Positions 35,620 through 47,588 of a DNA stretch of 64,000 bases are shown here, piece after piece. Every line of letters starts with the position of its first letter. The stretch's first letter is position 1. The notes under the pieces are model-generated. The model ran no database searches and was not told the origin of the DNA. It saw nothing but the letters and a program-made list of their open reading frames with translations. Made by a program: the position numbers and the translations under genes. The DNA is from Homarus americanus (Eukaryota; Arthropoda; Malacostraca; Decapoda; Nephropidae), in the NCBI RefSeq assembly GCF_018991925.1, contig NW_024724368.1, forward strand, positions 1,107,319-1,171,318. Reading direction: 5' to 3'.

Positions 35620-36960
35620 TGACTAACACCGCTCAAAGGTCTTATTTACATGTAGTCGTTAACCTTTTTTGTGACATTTAAGATAAAAGTCAAAACTACC
35701 TTCCACTCTTAAGATTACAGCTATTATGGCCGTAGAATTAAAAGTACATACCATTATACAACAAACAGTAGAACACACAGTTGGAACTCGACTTTACTAC
35801 AGTGAATAAATCATGATATAAATAGTTTCATCTAAAAGTTTTTTCTTAGTTTCTGTCACTTATTCTCAGTAATTGATTCATTTTTATTATTATTGTATTT
35901 GCTATCGTAAATTTCACATACATTATCCTGTTTAAAGGAAAAATATTTGAAGTTAAGGTCATAGATCCATGCGTGTTTGCTATGAAGAGTGAACAGCTTT
36001 TGGGTTTAAAATTCATTTCTTGGAGAAGGTGGAGTGGGTCTTGACCAGGTTAAGGATGTGGAGTACCCGCGTCCTCCACTGATGGGAGGCTGTGTATAAT
36101 GGAGATGTTTACATGGGCTATCAATGTGTACGCTTTCGTTTGTCTACACTCGTGACAAAAGTATTAATGCTATGACTGTCAGTGGCAGGGACCCTACAGC
36201 CCAGACAACCTTAGTTTACGTAGTTAAGTCAGGTGTATCTAAGCACAACCTATCTCATTCCTCGGTGATAACGAAAGATACAGCCATTGGCCATGAATGC
36301 CGCACTCGTGTTCAAATAAGAAACCTTTGTGTTTGGTCGAGAGAGTAGCCTTCCCAGACAATGAATGTATATTTGGTTGTCATCCAGGGATATTATTGGC
36401 GCTGCTTAGATACCCTTGACATATTTGCAAGGCTTATGACACGGGGTATCCTAATTCGGTACACCAAGCCGGAAGATTATATTGCTGGTCCCATATATTA
36501 TGCAATTGTTTAATGAGGAAATCAACTCGGACTGGGAATGCACGTAGGAATGATCTTGAATGGACACTCCCTGGTGCTCAGGCACAACAGGATTGTTACA
36601 TACATGTCAAATGAAGTTGCAAGAGAGCTTACCGTAGACTATGCAGACGTCATGGAGCTAACGTGAGATGCACTGCTCTCTGGTCCTGTGGAGGGATGTG
36701 TTACCATGACTGTTTCATCCAAAGGTAACAGTTTACTTGAGAGTAGAAAGTATACAGCCCCCGTTAACTTGATTATCCTTGACCTAAAGTACATATCCCA
36801 TCAACGCCAGGAGTGGTATTTAATATCACACTAGAATGTAATGTATAATATTTTAAGTCATTACAACAATGTTATACGTTAATCAGGAATAATTTTTTGG
36901 TATTAGACTGAAGAATGTTTGTGTTTTTATAGAGCTTATTTTAGACAAACAAGATGTCTT
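35620..36960. other. Unique spacer, no gene established
   Basis: The 74-residue frame at 36124-36348 is not low-complexity but has no recognisable motif or clear splice sites. The DNA to 36780 has few simple repeats and might be a decayed element; I could not identify one. Confidence 0.35.
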
Positions 36961-36962
36961 AC

Positions 36963-36963
<1 letters not shown>

Positions 36964-37034
<71 letters not shown>
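36964..37034. repeat. (GT)n microsatellite, about 70 bp
   Basis: A perfect GT run. Confidence 0.97.
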
Positions 37035-37036
<2 letters not shown>

Positions 37037-37146
37037 TTTATAAGTATGTTTATTGATTTTCTTTTGGTACAATTGTTGATTTTCTTATCCTGTTCTTCAT
37101 CGTCTTCCTTTACCCATTTCCAAGTGTTGGAAGATTGACTTCTTAC

Positions 37147-37200
37147 CTGTAAATCCGTCCCAGCAGGTTCCTCTGTCTTCAGCGTCCTCAGAGCACAAGG
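37147..37200 (-). CDS. Weak candidate internal exon, 54 bp
   Basis: On the minus strand 'ggtgtccccag' precedes 37200, and a near-perfect CAG|GTAAGA donor begins at 37146. One frame reads PCALRTLKTEEPAGTDLQ; another reads LCSEDAEDRGTCWDGFT. The donor is strong and the acceptor moderate. No family is assigned. Confidence 0.25.
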
Positions 37201-37467
37201 CTGGGGACACCGTATTCCATTAAAAGGCCAGCTGTGGCTATGTCCAGTTATCACACATTACGTACTAAATCCTAAGGCGATAATATTACACGTGATTATT
37301 TCTGTGCTGGTAAATGTCTGTACTTTAATGATTAACGTCAGTGTTATTATTTAAGTTAACGGCGGCCATCATAATGAGCTTTGACTTTGTGTATTTATTA
37401 ATTTTGGTTTATATGATATAGGTGTTAATGTATAGGGTCCAAACTTGGTCAGTATGTAAACTTTCAG

Positions 37468-37562
37468 CAGGCGGAGGAGGGGCGGTGGCGGAGAGGGGGC
37501 GGTGGCTGAGGGTGGGGAGGGGGGTGGCGGAGAGGGGGCGGTGGCGTAGGGAGTGCGGTGGC
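37468..37562. repeat. G-rich GGCGGTGGCGGAGAGG repeats
   Basis: 'gtggcggagagggggcggtg' occurs twice with related sequence between. Confidence 0.8.
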
Positions 37563-37704
37563 GTTTTGGGGCGTGGCCGGGTACTTCCCAGGTCTAGTAC
37601 CCTGGTGACCCATGTTGGTCCTGCCACCTTGTCTACACCACACTGCCTCAGGCCTATAGCTCACAAAACACACACACATACCACCTCACTGGGTACACTC
37701 CTCG

Positions 37705-37851
37705 GCTAATGACACAAAACTCGGTGAGTGTCAGAGGGGATGAGGATGGACTGCCCCGCCTCTTTAAAGTCGAGGCTAATGACACAAAACTCGGTGAGTG
37801 TCAGAGGGGATGAGGATGGATCTGCCCCGCCTCTTTAAAGTCGAGACTAAT
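37705..37851. repeat. Tandem duplication, 70-bp unit
   Basis: 'gctaatgacacaaaactcgg' starts at 37705 and 37775. The two copies differ by one inserted T and the start of a third copy follows. Such similarity indicates a recent event. Confidence 0.95.
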
Positions 37852-37896
37852 TTCCACAACAACACCAATATTACAGCACTATATATAACACCTTTA

Positions 37897-37899
<3 letters not shown>

Positions 37900-37937
<38 letters not shown>
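37900..37937. repeat. (GA)n microsatellite
   Basis: A perfect GA run. Confidence 0.95.
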
Positions 37938-37939
<2 letters not shown>

Positions 37940-38444
37940 ATTAAGGGACGTGTACAGTACGTTGTGTCCCGTCGAGGATTGCGACAGAAAACGAGGAACG
38001 AGGTAAAATTTTAAAGTCTCCCCTACAATAGTGTTAGTACGCGTGACCCGCCACTAGGGATCAGAGCAAGAGGTCAAGGAGAGGAAACCACCCATCGGAA
38101 GTCCGCTTGGCTGCTCGCCGCCATCTTTTCTCTCTTTTTTTTATATTTTTTATTCACGTGTACCTTAGCTGTTCCTTTATTTTGATTATCTCAACCATTA
38201 GCGTCATCATCCTTTCCCCTTTGTGATACTGAAGTGTGTTATTTTTTTTTAGTTTAGCAGGTCATTTTTTCCCTACTTGGTCGTACACTGACACGTATTT
38301 CCTTCAACGTGATGTGCCGTCTCGTCCATATGCCTGACCAGCAAGTCGACCACATTTAAAAGTCATGGTTGACGTCCTCCTGAAATTAAATTTTTTTGCT
38401 GTTTACAAAAAAGTTCCTTCAGACCAAAACAACTTCCAAAACTA

Positions 38445-38780
38445 TCAAAACGTCGCACAAAAATTAAAAAAAAAAGTTAAAAACGCGATAAAAACAGCAA
38501 TAATTACCATGGAAACGCTTGAAAAAAGGCAAATGTGAATGAAAACAAGAGGACTGACGAAGACCTTAAAAAAGCAAGAAGTATCAGGCAGGGAAGCAAG
38601 GAAGCAATCAAGCAAGTCTGCGGCCGCGGAGTTCCCTGGCGTGTTTACCGTGTGTCGTGGAGCGGAACAACCCAACCTGCCTTCCTGTTGCACACGCCCG
38701 CCCTGGGAAACCTGCACCCGGCAAGGACATCCCACAGCTGGCCAAGTCCCGGGTTGAGGACCTCGGCTCCACCTGCTTAC
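38445..38780. other. CpG-containing block open on both strands, unresolved
   Basis: 38600-38760 is richer in CG than its surroundings and open on both strands (128 codons on minus at 38445-38831, 88 on plus at 38535-38801). The minus frame ends in a hydrophobic segment (SVSMVIIAVFIAFLTFFF). No splice pair or family signature could decide between them. Confidence 0.25.
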
Positions 38781-39042
38781 TGGACCGTGACACACATCTG
38801 ACAGCTGGCTAACTGGAACCGTGGGATACATACCTGTGATAGCTTGTTATTGTGGCCGTGGGATACACCTGTGATTGTTTGTTACGATACTATGAGACAT
38901 TACTCTGACTGCTGGTTACTGAACCATGAGACATCTGTGACAGCTGGTTACTGGGCCTTGAGACACCTGTGACTGCTGGTTACTGAACCATGAGACATCT
39001 GTGACAGCTGGTTACTGGGCCTTGAGACACCTGTGACAGCAG
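38781..39042. repeat. 32-bp minisatellite with graded decay
   Basis: The unit joins 'ctgtgacagctggttactgg' to 'gccttgagacac'. 'gctggtta' falls at 38911, 38943, 38975 and 39007. Copies before 38900 are progressively more diverged. Confidence 0.88.
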
Positions 39043-39417
39043 TTTAGTAACAAGATGTCTAGACCTTGAGCCTTGAGAGGTCAGTGCCTGAAACTGAGAC
39101 AGGTATAAATAGCGGCAGTCAGTCATACCTGTGTAGGCAACAGCGGTGAGGGTCATGTATACAACAGTCAACAAGGGCCGTTGATTGGTGGGATGAAGGA
39201 GAGAAAAAGAGAAAACTCATTGGATAAAAACAAGGAAGAGAAAAAGTAAACGAGGAAGACGTAATTAATAACAAGATAACATCAATACTATAAAACACAG
39301 CAAAACAACAGTCATAATGACGACAAAACAGCAGTAATTATATTCCGAACAAAGCAAAAACAGCCACGACGGCACAGCAGTAAGAAGATAACATTTATTA
39401 CAGTTATGAATGCAACA

Positions 39418-39620
39418 ACAACTACAATGATAACTACAACAGCTTACAACAACAACAATTAGAGCAACACCAACAACTACAACATCAAAACAACAACAAT
39501 AATAATAACAACAGTAGTATCAACAACAACAACAACAAAAATAATGATATTAACAAACACAAAAAAAATACAATAACAACACCACCAATCACAGTAACAA
39601 AAACAACAACAACAATCCCT
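39418..39620. repeat. Degenerate (AAC)n tract
   Basis: AAC and CAA triplets with AAT and ACT interruptions. Confidence 0.88.
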
Positions 39621-39682
39621 TAACCACAAAAAAAATGTAAAAGTTAATGATGATGGAAGTTAAACCTGAAAAGTCATGTTGG

Positions 39683-39960
39683 TTAGTGGTGAAGTTTGTC
39701 TAGGTGAGGTGTTAGTGGTGAAGTTTGTCTGGGTGAGGTGTTAGTGGTGAAGTTTGTCTAGGTGAGGTGTTAGTGGTGAAGTTTGTCTAGGTGAGGTGTT
39801 AGTGGTGAAGTTTGTCTGGGTGAGGTGTTAGTGGTGAAGTTTGTCTAGGTGAGGTGTTAGTGGTGAAGTTTGTCTAGGTGAGGTGTTAGTGGTGAAGTTT
39901 GTCTAGGTGAGGTGTTAGTGGTGAAGTTTGTCTAGGTGAGGTGTTAGTGGTGAAGTTTCT
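39683..39960. repeat. 29-bp minisatellite, about 9.6 copies
   Basis: 'ttagtggtgaagtttgtcta' plus 'ggtgaggtg', spaced exactly 29 bp. Copies differ only at tcta/tctg, so the array is homogeneous. Confidence 0.96.
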
Positions 39961-40049
39961 CAGTAGTGAGTCTACCAGGTTGATGTGTGTTAATAGATAT
40001 TTAAAACAAAAATATATACAGGGTCTTCTGAAAGTCAATTTATCTTCCC

Positions 40050-40345
40050 CTTCCTTTTCCTCTTCCTCCTACTCTTTCTTCTCCTCCTCCTCCTCCTTCG
40101 CCAGCACCAGGATTAATTTACTAGAGGCAAGAAGTTCAGCTCCCTTGAGGCCAAGTTATAACACTTTGGGTGTGAGGAGACATGGAGGAAGAGGAGGAGG
40201 AGGAGGAGGAAGACGTAGACGAGGTGAGGGAGGAGGAGACAGAGTAGGAGGAGGAGGAGGAGGAGGAGGAGGAGGAGGAAGACGTAGATGAGGTGAGGGA
40301 GGAGGAGACAGAGTAGGAGGAGGAGGAGGAGGAGGAGGGTAGACT
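40050..40345. repeat. (TCC)n then (GGA)n with 69-bp duplication
   Basis: A pyrimidine tract (40050-40105) is followed about 80 bp later by a purine tract (40183-40340). Within the latter, 'gaagacgtag' to 'gacagagtagg' is duplicated at 69-bp spacing. The two tracts are mutually complementary and could pair. Confidence 0.88.
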
Positions 40346-40908
40346 TATTTTTGGAACACCCTGTGTAGTTTATTTGTGTTTCTTACACACTGTTTCCGGC
40401 TGTGGTACAGAGTGGCCGGGTTAGCGCTGAGCTCGTAATCTCCAGCCTTCAACAGCTAGAGGGTTACTGTACCTCCTCCCCCTCCCCCTTGGCAGGATGA
40501 GAGTACACCGAAGGTTTTTCCTCCATCAACAGCTGCACCCTGTGTGTACTTACTTTATTGTTAAGAGTACTAAGATTTGTGTACTCCAACCAGGGTTTGA
40601 ACCTTCAATTGCGGGTTGAATAGATTAGAAAATATGAATAATTAAGAGTAGTTTTATTCAGATGCTCAATAATATTAAAAGGCAATTCAAGGTCTTTCTT
40701 TCCTCATTTACTTGAGACGAGAGTGTGAAGATGTTTTCTGGGGAAGAATTACACATAGATCCTCCTCCGAATATCCAGTCGACGGAAACTGACGTAAGAA
40801 GGGAGTCGTGTTCGTGAGAGGGACACAGAGGGGAGAGAGGGGGATTAATTTGCGTGTGAGTCAGGTAATTGTCGTGCTACAGGTACAGTGTGTGTGTGTT
40901 AATGGGTA

Positions 40909-40999
40909 CAGTGGGTGTGTGAGTGAGGCAGTGGGTGTGTGAGTGAGGCAGTGAGTGTGTGAGTGAGGCGGTGGGTGTGTGAGTGAGACAGTGGGCGTG
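40909..40999. repeat. 20-bp minisatellite, about 4.5 copies
   Basis: 'gtgggtgtgtgagtgaggca' with single-base changes. Confidence 0.92.
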
Positions 41000-43900
41000 T
41001 AGGAGAAGCACTTAACATGGGTGTGGAACATTGGTAGTGGTGATGGCGACGACGGCGACTTGGATGGTTGTGATGTTGTCGTGGGGCTTTGGAGGGTTAA
41101 CAGGGCAGTGATAGTGGCGGCGGAGGTGGACGGTGTGATAGTGGTATATTGGTAAGTAGGTGACCTTTGGGTGGTAGGAGGGCAGGGAGGGAGCCATACC
41201 CACTATGACCCCTCAACCTGGGAACCTACAATTAGCACACGTGGGGTCGCAGCAGCATTATTGTGGCGGGGGGAAGGGGGGGGGTGCGTCTGGCTCAATA
41301 GACCTACCGTATGTAGTCTCCTTGTTATTGTTCCTAGTCGTCATTATGCGTATTTATAGACTTCATTCTTCCTCTATTACCATTATTGGTCTTCAAACCA
41401 TAACAGCTGTCGGTAACATCTAAGTCGTGTTTACTGGTAAATTCTTTTAGATTCTATTATCTTTGTGGAACTCATTGCCAATATTTTTTTTCTTTAACCA
41501 TATAACTTCAGACAATTTTGACCATGGCACATGTTGAATCCTGCTTCATATAGTTTTAATCTCTCTCAAGGGGAAACTTGGGAGAATAGATTCTAGCAGT
41601 GACACAAGATATTCTCTATCTATGTTATTTAGTGAAAAATTAATTAGTGATAGTTATAAGGTTGTTGAGGAGTAGTGTTATCTAGGGATGGTTGTACCCC
41701 GGGGTTGAATGTCACCTGGAACACTTGATAGTTTCTCACTGGTAATGGACCAGCCAGTGGTATTTCCATCTCTACCTGAGCCAATAGGAATATCGTTAGG
41801 CTCTTCACCATGTGTGTCGCCAAATGTCTCAGCAGGTATGCCAGCAGATATTTTACCAGGTGTCGTTGGAGTGTGTAGCCAGGTGTGTAATCATGTGTGT
41901 CACTGGGTGTACTTGGTGTGAATAAAGTCATATGAGGTGTTGGGGAGCAGATTGACGGGAGGCCGACAGCATTATCACACGGTCTTAACATGGGCTTGGG
42001 AGTGGTGGTCATACCCGTCACTACATAAGAATATTATTGTACATTCTTAACGAGATGATTTGAGGGAGGAGGAGGATTATGGGAGAGCATTGCACAAAAA
42101 CAAGTGAGTACATGATTGACCCTTGCTAAGAGAAAAGGGCGGTTACTGGCATGTACTTTAGTTGAGCACATAAACTATACTATGTGTACGAGAATAGAGA
42201 TCTGTGTAAACTATGTGGAAGAAATGTTTGAGATATCTTCTTGTTATTAATCCTAAAGTAATGATCGGATTCTTGGTTTGATGGGGCTAATCCTTCCCCC
42301 AAAAGCCAAAAGCACAATAATGTAATCTTCCTGCAGCAGAAGAGTTAACTAGCCACTCGGAGTCACTGTGTATGTACAATATAACTGAATCACTTGATGA
42401 CTCCACCTCGAGAGTTTATAGAAAAGCCAGAATTTAGCAACTCTCAGAAAATGGAAATTCCTAAGACTTGGCAATTCCTAATAGATGGCAGCTCTTGAAA
42501 GATGACGAGCTTTGAGTGATTACAATACTTAGGGATGGCTAGCGTCAAACACGAGGGATAACCATGATAGACAAAGAGTTTCATTGTTTGGGAGTTCTAG
42601 CACCAAAACACCTGAAAATAACAAAATAGAGAGATTCACTGGATGATTATATTCTGCTAAGTTAACTCACAAATAAAAACATTTAGTATTCAGTATCATT
42701 AAACTACACCAAGTCCTACTGGGAACGTCCACATCTCCAGAATTTATTTTTCTTGGTAGATTATCCTCACTACACATTCTTATGTTTACATCAGACGTTT
42801 AGTTACTGTTGTATTCTTTACTTCTTCCTTACTCACTAGTTGTTGTTTTATTGGATATTAGGTTGAAGATTTCTCCTCCGTCAAAATCGGTAGTTGTTAC
42901 TCTTATAGGGTCTCTCTCTCTCTCTCTCTCTCTCTCTGTTATCACTCGAAGTACAAAACAAGGATTGACTGAGAGTTGGTTATTTTACTCTTTACCCCTT
43001 ACTTGATGGGAGAAAAACACGAAAAAAATATTCTTAAGGTGAGAAAAGACAGACAATGTGCTGAATAAATGCAAGCTAAAATGCAATTGCTACATTAACG
43101 AGGCATTAATGCTGAGGTCTAGGGAGGGATGACACTACAACAGACTCGCCAGATGTTCGTGTTTGGTAAACGCTGATGATTTGGTTGATGTTAATGTTAT
43201 AACGTATTACTGACCTTAAGCAAATAAGGTCTTTAACTACGTGGGTTTATCATATACTTGCCATCAACAATTAATGATTGTAAGAGTTATTGGTCTCTCT
43301 TGACTGATTATTTCACTAAAATTTAGTAATCGTTCTTGAATCAAAATATACGATAATTATTATTTTGTTGACATCACTGGATATTTACCTAAACGTTCTT
43401 AAAATAAAATATACAAAAACAGTCGATGATACCAGATTCTCTTTCAATATTCTTAAAGTGAAACATGTATGGGCAGTTCATTTATATTTCCCCCAACCTC
43501 TACAAAAAAAACAAGGTAAAATATACTCTTTCAAACCAATCATTTCTCAAATCAATAGGGAACGGACGTAACAAGAGACGCAAAGGCAATAACACATCGC
43601 ATCTCATTGTTGTTAAACATTGGACTTTAAAAAGAGGAAAGTAATGACAAAGAGTGTTTGGGACAAGAGACCCCATTGGGCTGTTTCCCTGGTATTGGTA
43701 ACACTGACTACGAGAGCGCCTCTGGTGGGAGTCGCGCACCCAGATGTAAACAAACAAAGTTGTGCGTTGTGTTGTTGTCGACTCTTCTATAAAAAAAATA
43801 TTGGTTTGTCGTTTTCTTGTTCCTGAAAGGATAAAGACAACTAAGAAAACAAGAGTAATTATTCGTGTGGGTAGTCGACATTTCACCTAGATTTAAGAGT

Positions 43901-44749
43901 GGTAATTTGAGAGACCAGTTGCTATTGTGATTGCTGTCGATATAGGCTAAGTAAATATAACCACCCTAAAGTCCAAATTAGGTGTTCAGTAAATGGTATC
44001 GACCCCGACATAACTAGTTTTCAATACAAGAGCATCACCATAGTTAGTACAGTACCTGCAAGCTGACATCTGGCTCCCGGGAGTACCACTGAAACCTACT
44101 TGGTCGACATGGTTTGAACTCCATTACCTACGTGTTCGTTTGTTCTGGATTAATTTACGAGGATGTGATCTTCTCGTACAGTCTATTGGCTACTGGCAGA
44201 TATATGTAAAAAAATTATTACTGACAATGTACTGTACAGTATGTTCTGAGGTTCGTGCACATAATTATAAACATGTACTGTACTGTACGTGTATGTTCTA
44301 ATAAAAGAAAATTGCACTGCAAAGAACATATGTTTGTTCCCAATTTCACGTTGTTATCAATAATTTAAACACAAAGAAATATTAACATGCTCTTAAGGCA
44401 GTCAGTCACATGGACCAGGTGCAGTATAGAATTCTTCCAACTTGTAGTGCACAGCAAGTCAGCAGTGACTGACTGTACCGGTGACTACAGCTTTTTTGCA
44501 GTGGTACTGAATCTTGGTACCAGTGATGTCGTAGAAAAAGTTCAATATAATCGGAAAACGGCCACATACTGTATCGGTAGTCAGTGTCTTTACAACATTA
44601 TATGGATACAAGTGGGTTACCTGGTTCCGCCTAGCTGAAGGGACAGGAGATATTGCACGACCATCCCACAAAAAAGGGCCTAGGCTACCCACACCTCTAC
44701 CAAATTTCAGCTCTATCTCCAGTACTGTGGAGCTGCATAAGGAACACAC

Positions 44750-44752
<3 letters not shown>
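41000..44752. other. Mostly unique spacer, no gene established
   Basis: (CT)n lies at 42911-42938. Frames at 41644-42021 (minus) and 41709-41921 (plus) overlap and carry short internal 'ccaggtgtg' repeats. The 43500-43886 frame (minus) has no motif I recognise. 42440-42520 holds loose 'gaaattcctaa'/'gcaattcctaa' repeats. Confidence 0.4.
42911..42938. repeat. (CT)n microsatellite
   Basis: A perfect CT run. Confidence 0.94.

Positions 44753-44837
<85 letters not shown>
44753..44837. repeat. (TA)n microsatellite
   Basis: Perfect alternating TA of about 85 bp. Confidence 0.97.
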
Positions 44838-44838
<1 letters not shown>

Positions 44839-44852
44839 TGTTCTTTTAACAA

Positions 44853-44931
44853 GATCAACTTCGGGGTGCCCCAAGCGCAAACCAGCTATCCTAAGGAGAA
44901 GAGTCGAGCGCTGTATCCATCTCGCCGCCAT
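44853..44931 (-). CDS. Possible first exon with mitochondrial-type leader; strand unresolved
   Basis: On the minus strand an ATG at 44931 in a strong Kozak context (A at -3, G at +4) opens MAARWIQRSTLLLRIAGL. The reading is rich in Arg and Leu and poor in acidic residues, like an amphipathic mitochondrial targeting peptide. It is followed by HPEVDLVKR and a possible but weak donor GTATAT at the edge of the (TA)n array. The plus strand competes: acceptor 'ttcttttaacaag' before 44854 and a GTAAGT donor at 44945 enclose 91 bases with an open frame (STSGCPKRKPAILRRRVERC). The plus-strand splice pair is better; the minus-strand leader looks more like a protein. Only one can be right. Confidence 0.3.
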
Positions 44932-45344
44932 ACTTCACTGTAATGTAAGTCTCATCTCAATACCGACACTACAGCAACAAATTCTGCTGATCTTATCGGT
45001 GAATGTTATACAGGTTATTATTACTCGTCCTAAACTGTTATTGTCCTCCTACTTGACACAATATTACCAGTAAAAACACCCTTTGTTAATGTTCTTACTT
45101 ACTACTACTACAACAACTACAAAAGCTAATACTTTTATTTCTACCACTATTTCTGTGGCTACTGTTGATATTGAAATTTTAAACTGAAAACCTCTATTCA
45201 GAGTCATAATTGCAAACAGTAATTTTGTTTATTGACTGTACAAATAAAAGCGTAGTGGCAAACACTGTACATTACTTAGTAGATTATATTTTTGTGACGG
45301 CGTCTCCAACCCATTCCTTCCTTACCTTCAAGTCTGGTGACGTG

Positions 45345-45440
45345 ATCCTCCTGTTGGTACCACACTCGCTGCTGTTGTTGGTATCACTCTCACTGTTGCT
45401 GCTGATACCACTCTCACTGCTGCTGGTATCACACTCTCCG
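45345..45440. repeat. Degenerate repeat of about 30 bp
   Basis: 'gttggtatcactctcactg' variants occur three to four times. Confidence 0.75.
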
Positions 45441-45687
45441 TTAAAACTTACACTGTACTACCTGTGACAGCACAGAACCATAACCATATATTTGGATGAC
45501 TCTTTACTCAGTGCTGTTAATGTGCTCATCACCTGCGAAAACAAACATTTCTGGCATTAATATTAAGTACGAGTGAAATTATTGGTTGATGCCCCAGTGA
45601 GGGACACAAGGTAGCCTACACGTTGCTGCTTTTGGTTATGGAGTGTCAGATTAATTCTTTATTTTATTGAGCATTTTGTATGTCGTT

Positions 45688-45689
<2 letters not shown>

Positions 45690-45749
<60 letters not shown>
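45690..45749. repeat. (CT)n microsatellite, 60 bp
   Basis: A perfect CT run. Confidence 0.97.
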
Positions 45750-45753
<4 letters not shown>

Positions 45754-45783
45754 GTTATATGAAAATATTATACACAATTCACA

Positions 45784-46161
45784 GTGCGTGAGAGCGAGGT
45801 TATTGTACTAAGACCTAAGAAATGCATCGTCAGTTACATTAGCAAGGGGAGGAACAGTCATATGAAAAGGCTTTTAAATGTTATTGATGCAATTCAGAGC
45901 TTGAGTCGCAAGCGTCCGGGAAAGTTTACAAAAACGAGATGGATTATGACGGTGGAGCAGCTTAGCACAGAGACGAGGCGTGGTGCAGGCGCTTGCCCAG
46001 GAAAACTTGGGACAGATATACGAGAGGGAGACAAGAGGGAGCGACACTGGCAGCATATGTGGGCACGCAGGAAATCATTTGATGAGTATGGAGAGTTGAC
46101 AGAGCGAGAAAAGGAATTGGTGAGCGTGTCGGGGAGGAGCAGTGCTTGGTCGGTGACGTAA
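45784..46161 (+). CDS. Open frame of 125 codons, unknown
   Basis: I do not recognise this. It opens after an acceptor-like 'cacaattcacag', reads RESEVIVLRPKKCIVSYIS, then RRGAGACPGKLGTDIREGD, and closes with a TAA at 46161. It is basic and not low-complexity. Minus-strand frames overlap it. No domain, signal peptide or membrane segment is evident, and no donor follows. It may be a terminal exon, a decayed element or chance. Confidence 0.22.
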   Translation: MRESEVIVLRPKKCIVSYISKGRNSHMKRLLNVIDAIQSLSRKRPGKFTKTRWIMTVEQLSTETRRGAGACPGKLGTDIREGDKRERHWQHMWARRKSFDEYGELTEREKELVSVSGRSSAWSVT

Positions 46162-46560
46162 CGGCCAGCCACCGCTCAGGTAGCCTGGACACCCGGCCGC
46201 AGCCAGTAGGGAAACGGACAAAGAAAATACATAATAGAGGATTAAAGGTAGAAAGGTGTTGAGGGGAGACCAAATGTTAAGGGAAGAGAGCGGGATATTG
46301 AATAGGTATACAGGTAAGAAGCCTCCGTGGCCGCAGGTGTATGGGAAGTGGGGTCTAACCACGAGGCTGTTGGAGCTGCCACGGTGACGATACTGATGCT
46401 GTGTTAAATGTTATGGCAGGAGAACAAACTTATATCCTTCAGGCGTGTTGGTGTTACTGCTGTCATTATTAATACATCAATAATAGGGTAAGGAGCAACC
46501 CGCCTGTGTCCCGCGGCCACCGTTCCTCGTGCACCAGACGCCGAGTTATTATCAATCCAA

Positions 46561-46947
46561 ATGCCAGTTACAGCCAGCCCAGGAAGGCGACAAAAAAGTC
46601 AACTGACAATCATTCGCGGAGGAATTTCTCGTGGTCGGTTGCACAAAATCAAACTGCCGCTGCATCAGGCAACAATATTGGGAAACAGCGCGGGACCCAC
46701 AGCAGTAAATAAATACCAAGGGGGGCGAGGCCACCTCTTATACCGTCCTGGTCTTCGCCGTGCCCTAGCCGCCACACAGGAAAAAAAGATAAGTACTATT
46801 ATCCCGACTCCGAGAACTCAGCCGCTGTCAGTGAAGACGACGAGAGGCATTGTGAGGGATGAGCCTTCAACAACCCCAGACAGCTCCTCCGTGGTATGCA
46901 TGGCAATCTCGTCTGACAGTCTAAGAGTAGTTGCCACACATTGTTGA
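46561..46947 (+). CDS. Open frame of 128 codons, unknown; antisense alternative
   Basis: The plus strand is open from an ATG at 46561 to a TGA, basic in the first half (SPGRRQKSQLTIIRGG) and Ser/Thr-rich in the second (RDEPSTTPDSSSVV). No family is recognised. On the minus strand an acceptor-like 'gcaactacttttag' at about 46922-46935 precedes sequence open in all three frames for 17 or more codons. It could be the last exon of the candidate minus-strand gene at 47554-50587. The evidence does not decide. Confidence 0.2.
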   Translation: MPVTASPGRRQKSQLTIIRGGISRGRLHKIKLPLHQATILGNSAGPTAVNKYQGGRGHLLYRPGLRRALAATQEKKISTIIPTPRTQPLSVKTTRGIVRDEPSTTPDSSSVVCMAISSDSLRVVATHC

Positions 46948-47553
46948 AAGTCACGGTAACGTTGTGGTCAGCTGGACGACCCTGGCTCAGTGAGTCTGTC
47001 AGTCGTCTGGACGAGCACACACGCGGTGGTCACTTGTGGGAGTGTAAAGTTAATGAAGAGAAATAAGATTCAATGTTTTAGAAGAAGAAAACATTAAACA
47101 ACAATGGAAAGAACACTTCCTTGTCTCCACATCATCAAGACTCGAGGATTCGAAGGAGAATTTTAGGTCACTACTGAACACAACACTTGAGATATAAAGA
47201 GAAACGACAGATACAATAGAAGTACAAAGCCTCGATGAAAATAAGCCAAATAAAGTATAGTTTAAACAAATACAGACTTAGTACAGTCACTTACCATGAA
47301 GTATGTAGGGGCAGGGGGGGGGGGGCTCGTAGTTTTTCCCTGACTGGTCAAATACTCCTCAACCTAACATAACCTAACCATCAGGATTAAGTACAGTTCT
47401 AATAGTCCCAGACTTAATGGTCCCCCAGTCATAATAGCCGACAATCGTAATGGGCCCCAATACTAACGGTTAAGGCTGGGGCCCATTTGACCTGTAATTC
47501 TTATCTCATCCTGGTCCTCACACGGCGTCCCGACTCACATCACCCACACTCAC

Positions 47554-47588
47554 CCAGCTGTCCTCCAGAACACTACAGCCGGAAGCAA
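47554..47588 (-). CDS. Candidate 35-bp exon, phase-compatible with the exon at 48757
   Basis: On the minus strand the acceptor 'gattttatacatttgcag' precedes 47588 and a consensus TGG|GTGAGT donor begins at 47553. The exon at 48757-48880 ends one base into a codon. These 35 bases supply two bases to finish it and then eleven complete codons (ASGCSVLEDSW). Phase and strand agree, and both splice sites are good. The exon is very short, so coincidence is possible. The continuation is uncertain. Confidence 0.38.

Noticed and set aside
36124..36348. 74-codon frame in unique DNA
   Set aside because: No motif, no splice pair and no similarity I recognise. Its length is unremarkable for random sequence.
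40400..40470. tRNA-like stretch (gccgggttagcgctgagctc)
   Set aside because: An A-box-like start is present but no B-box (GGTTCRANYCC) and no acceptor stem could be found.
47295..47343. Possible 49-bp minus-strand exon with GTAAGT donor
   Set aside because: Contains a 12-base C run giving poly-Pro, and the acceptor tract is weak. Not enough to add to the gene model.
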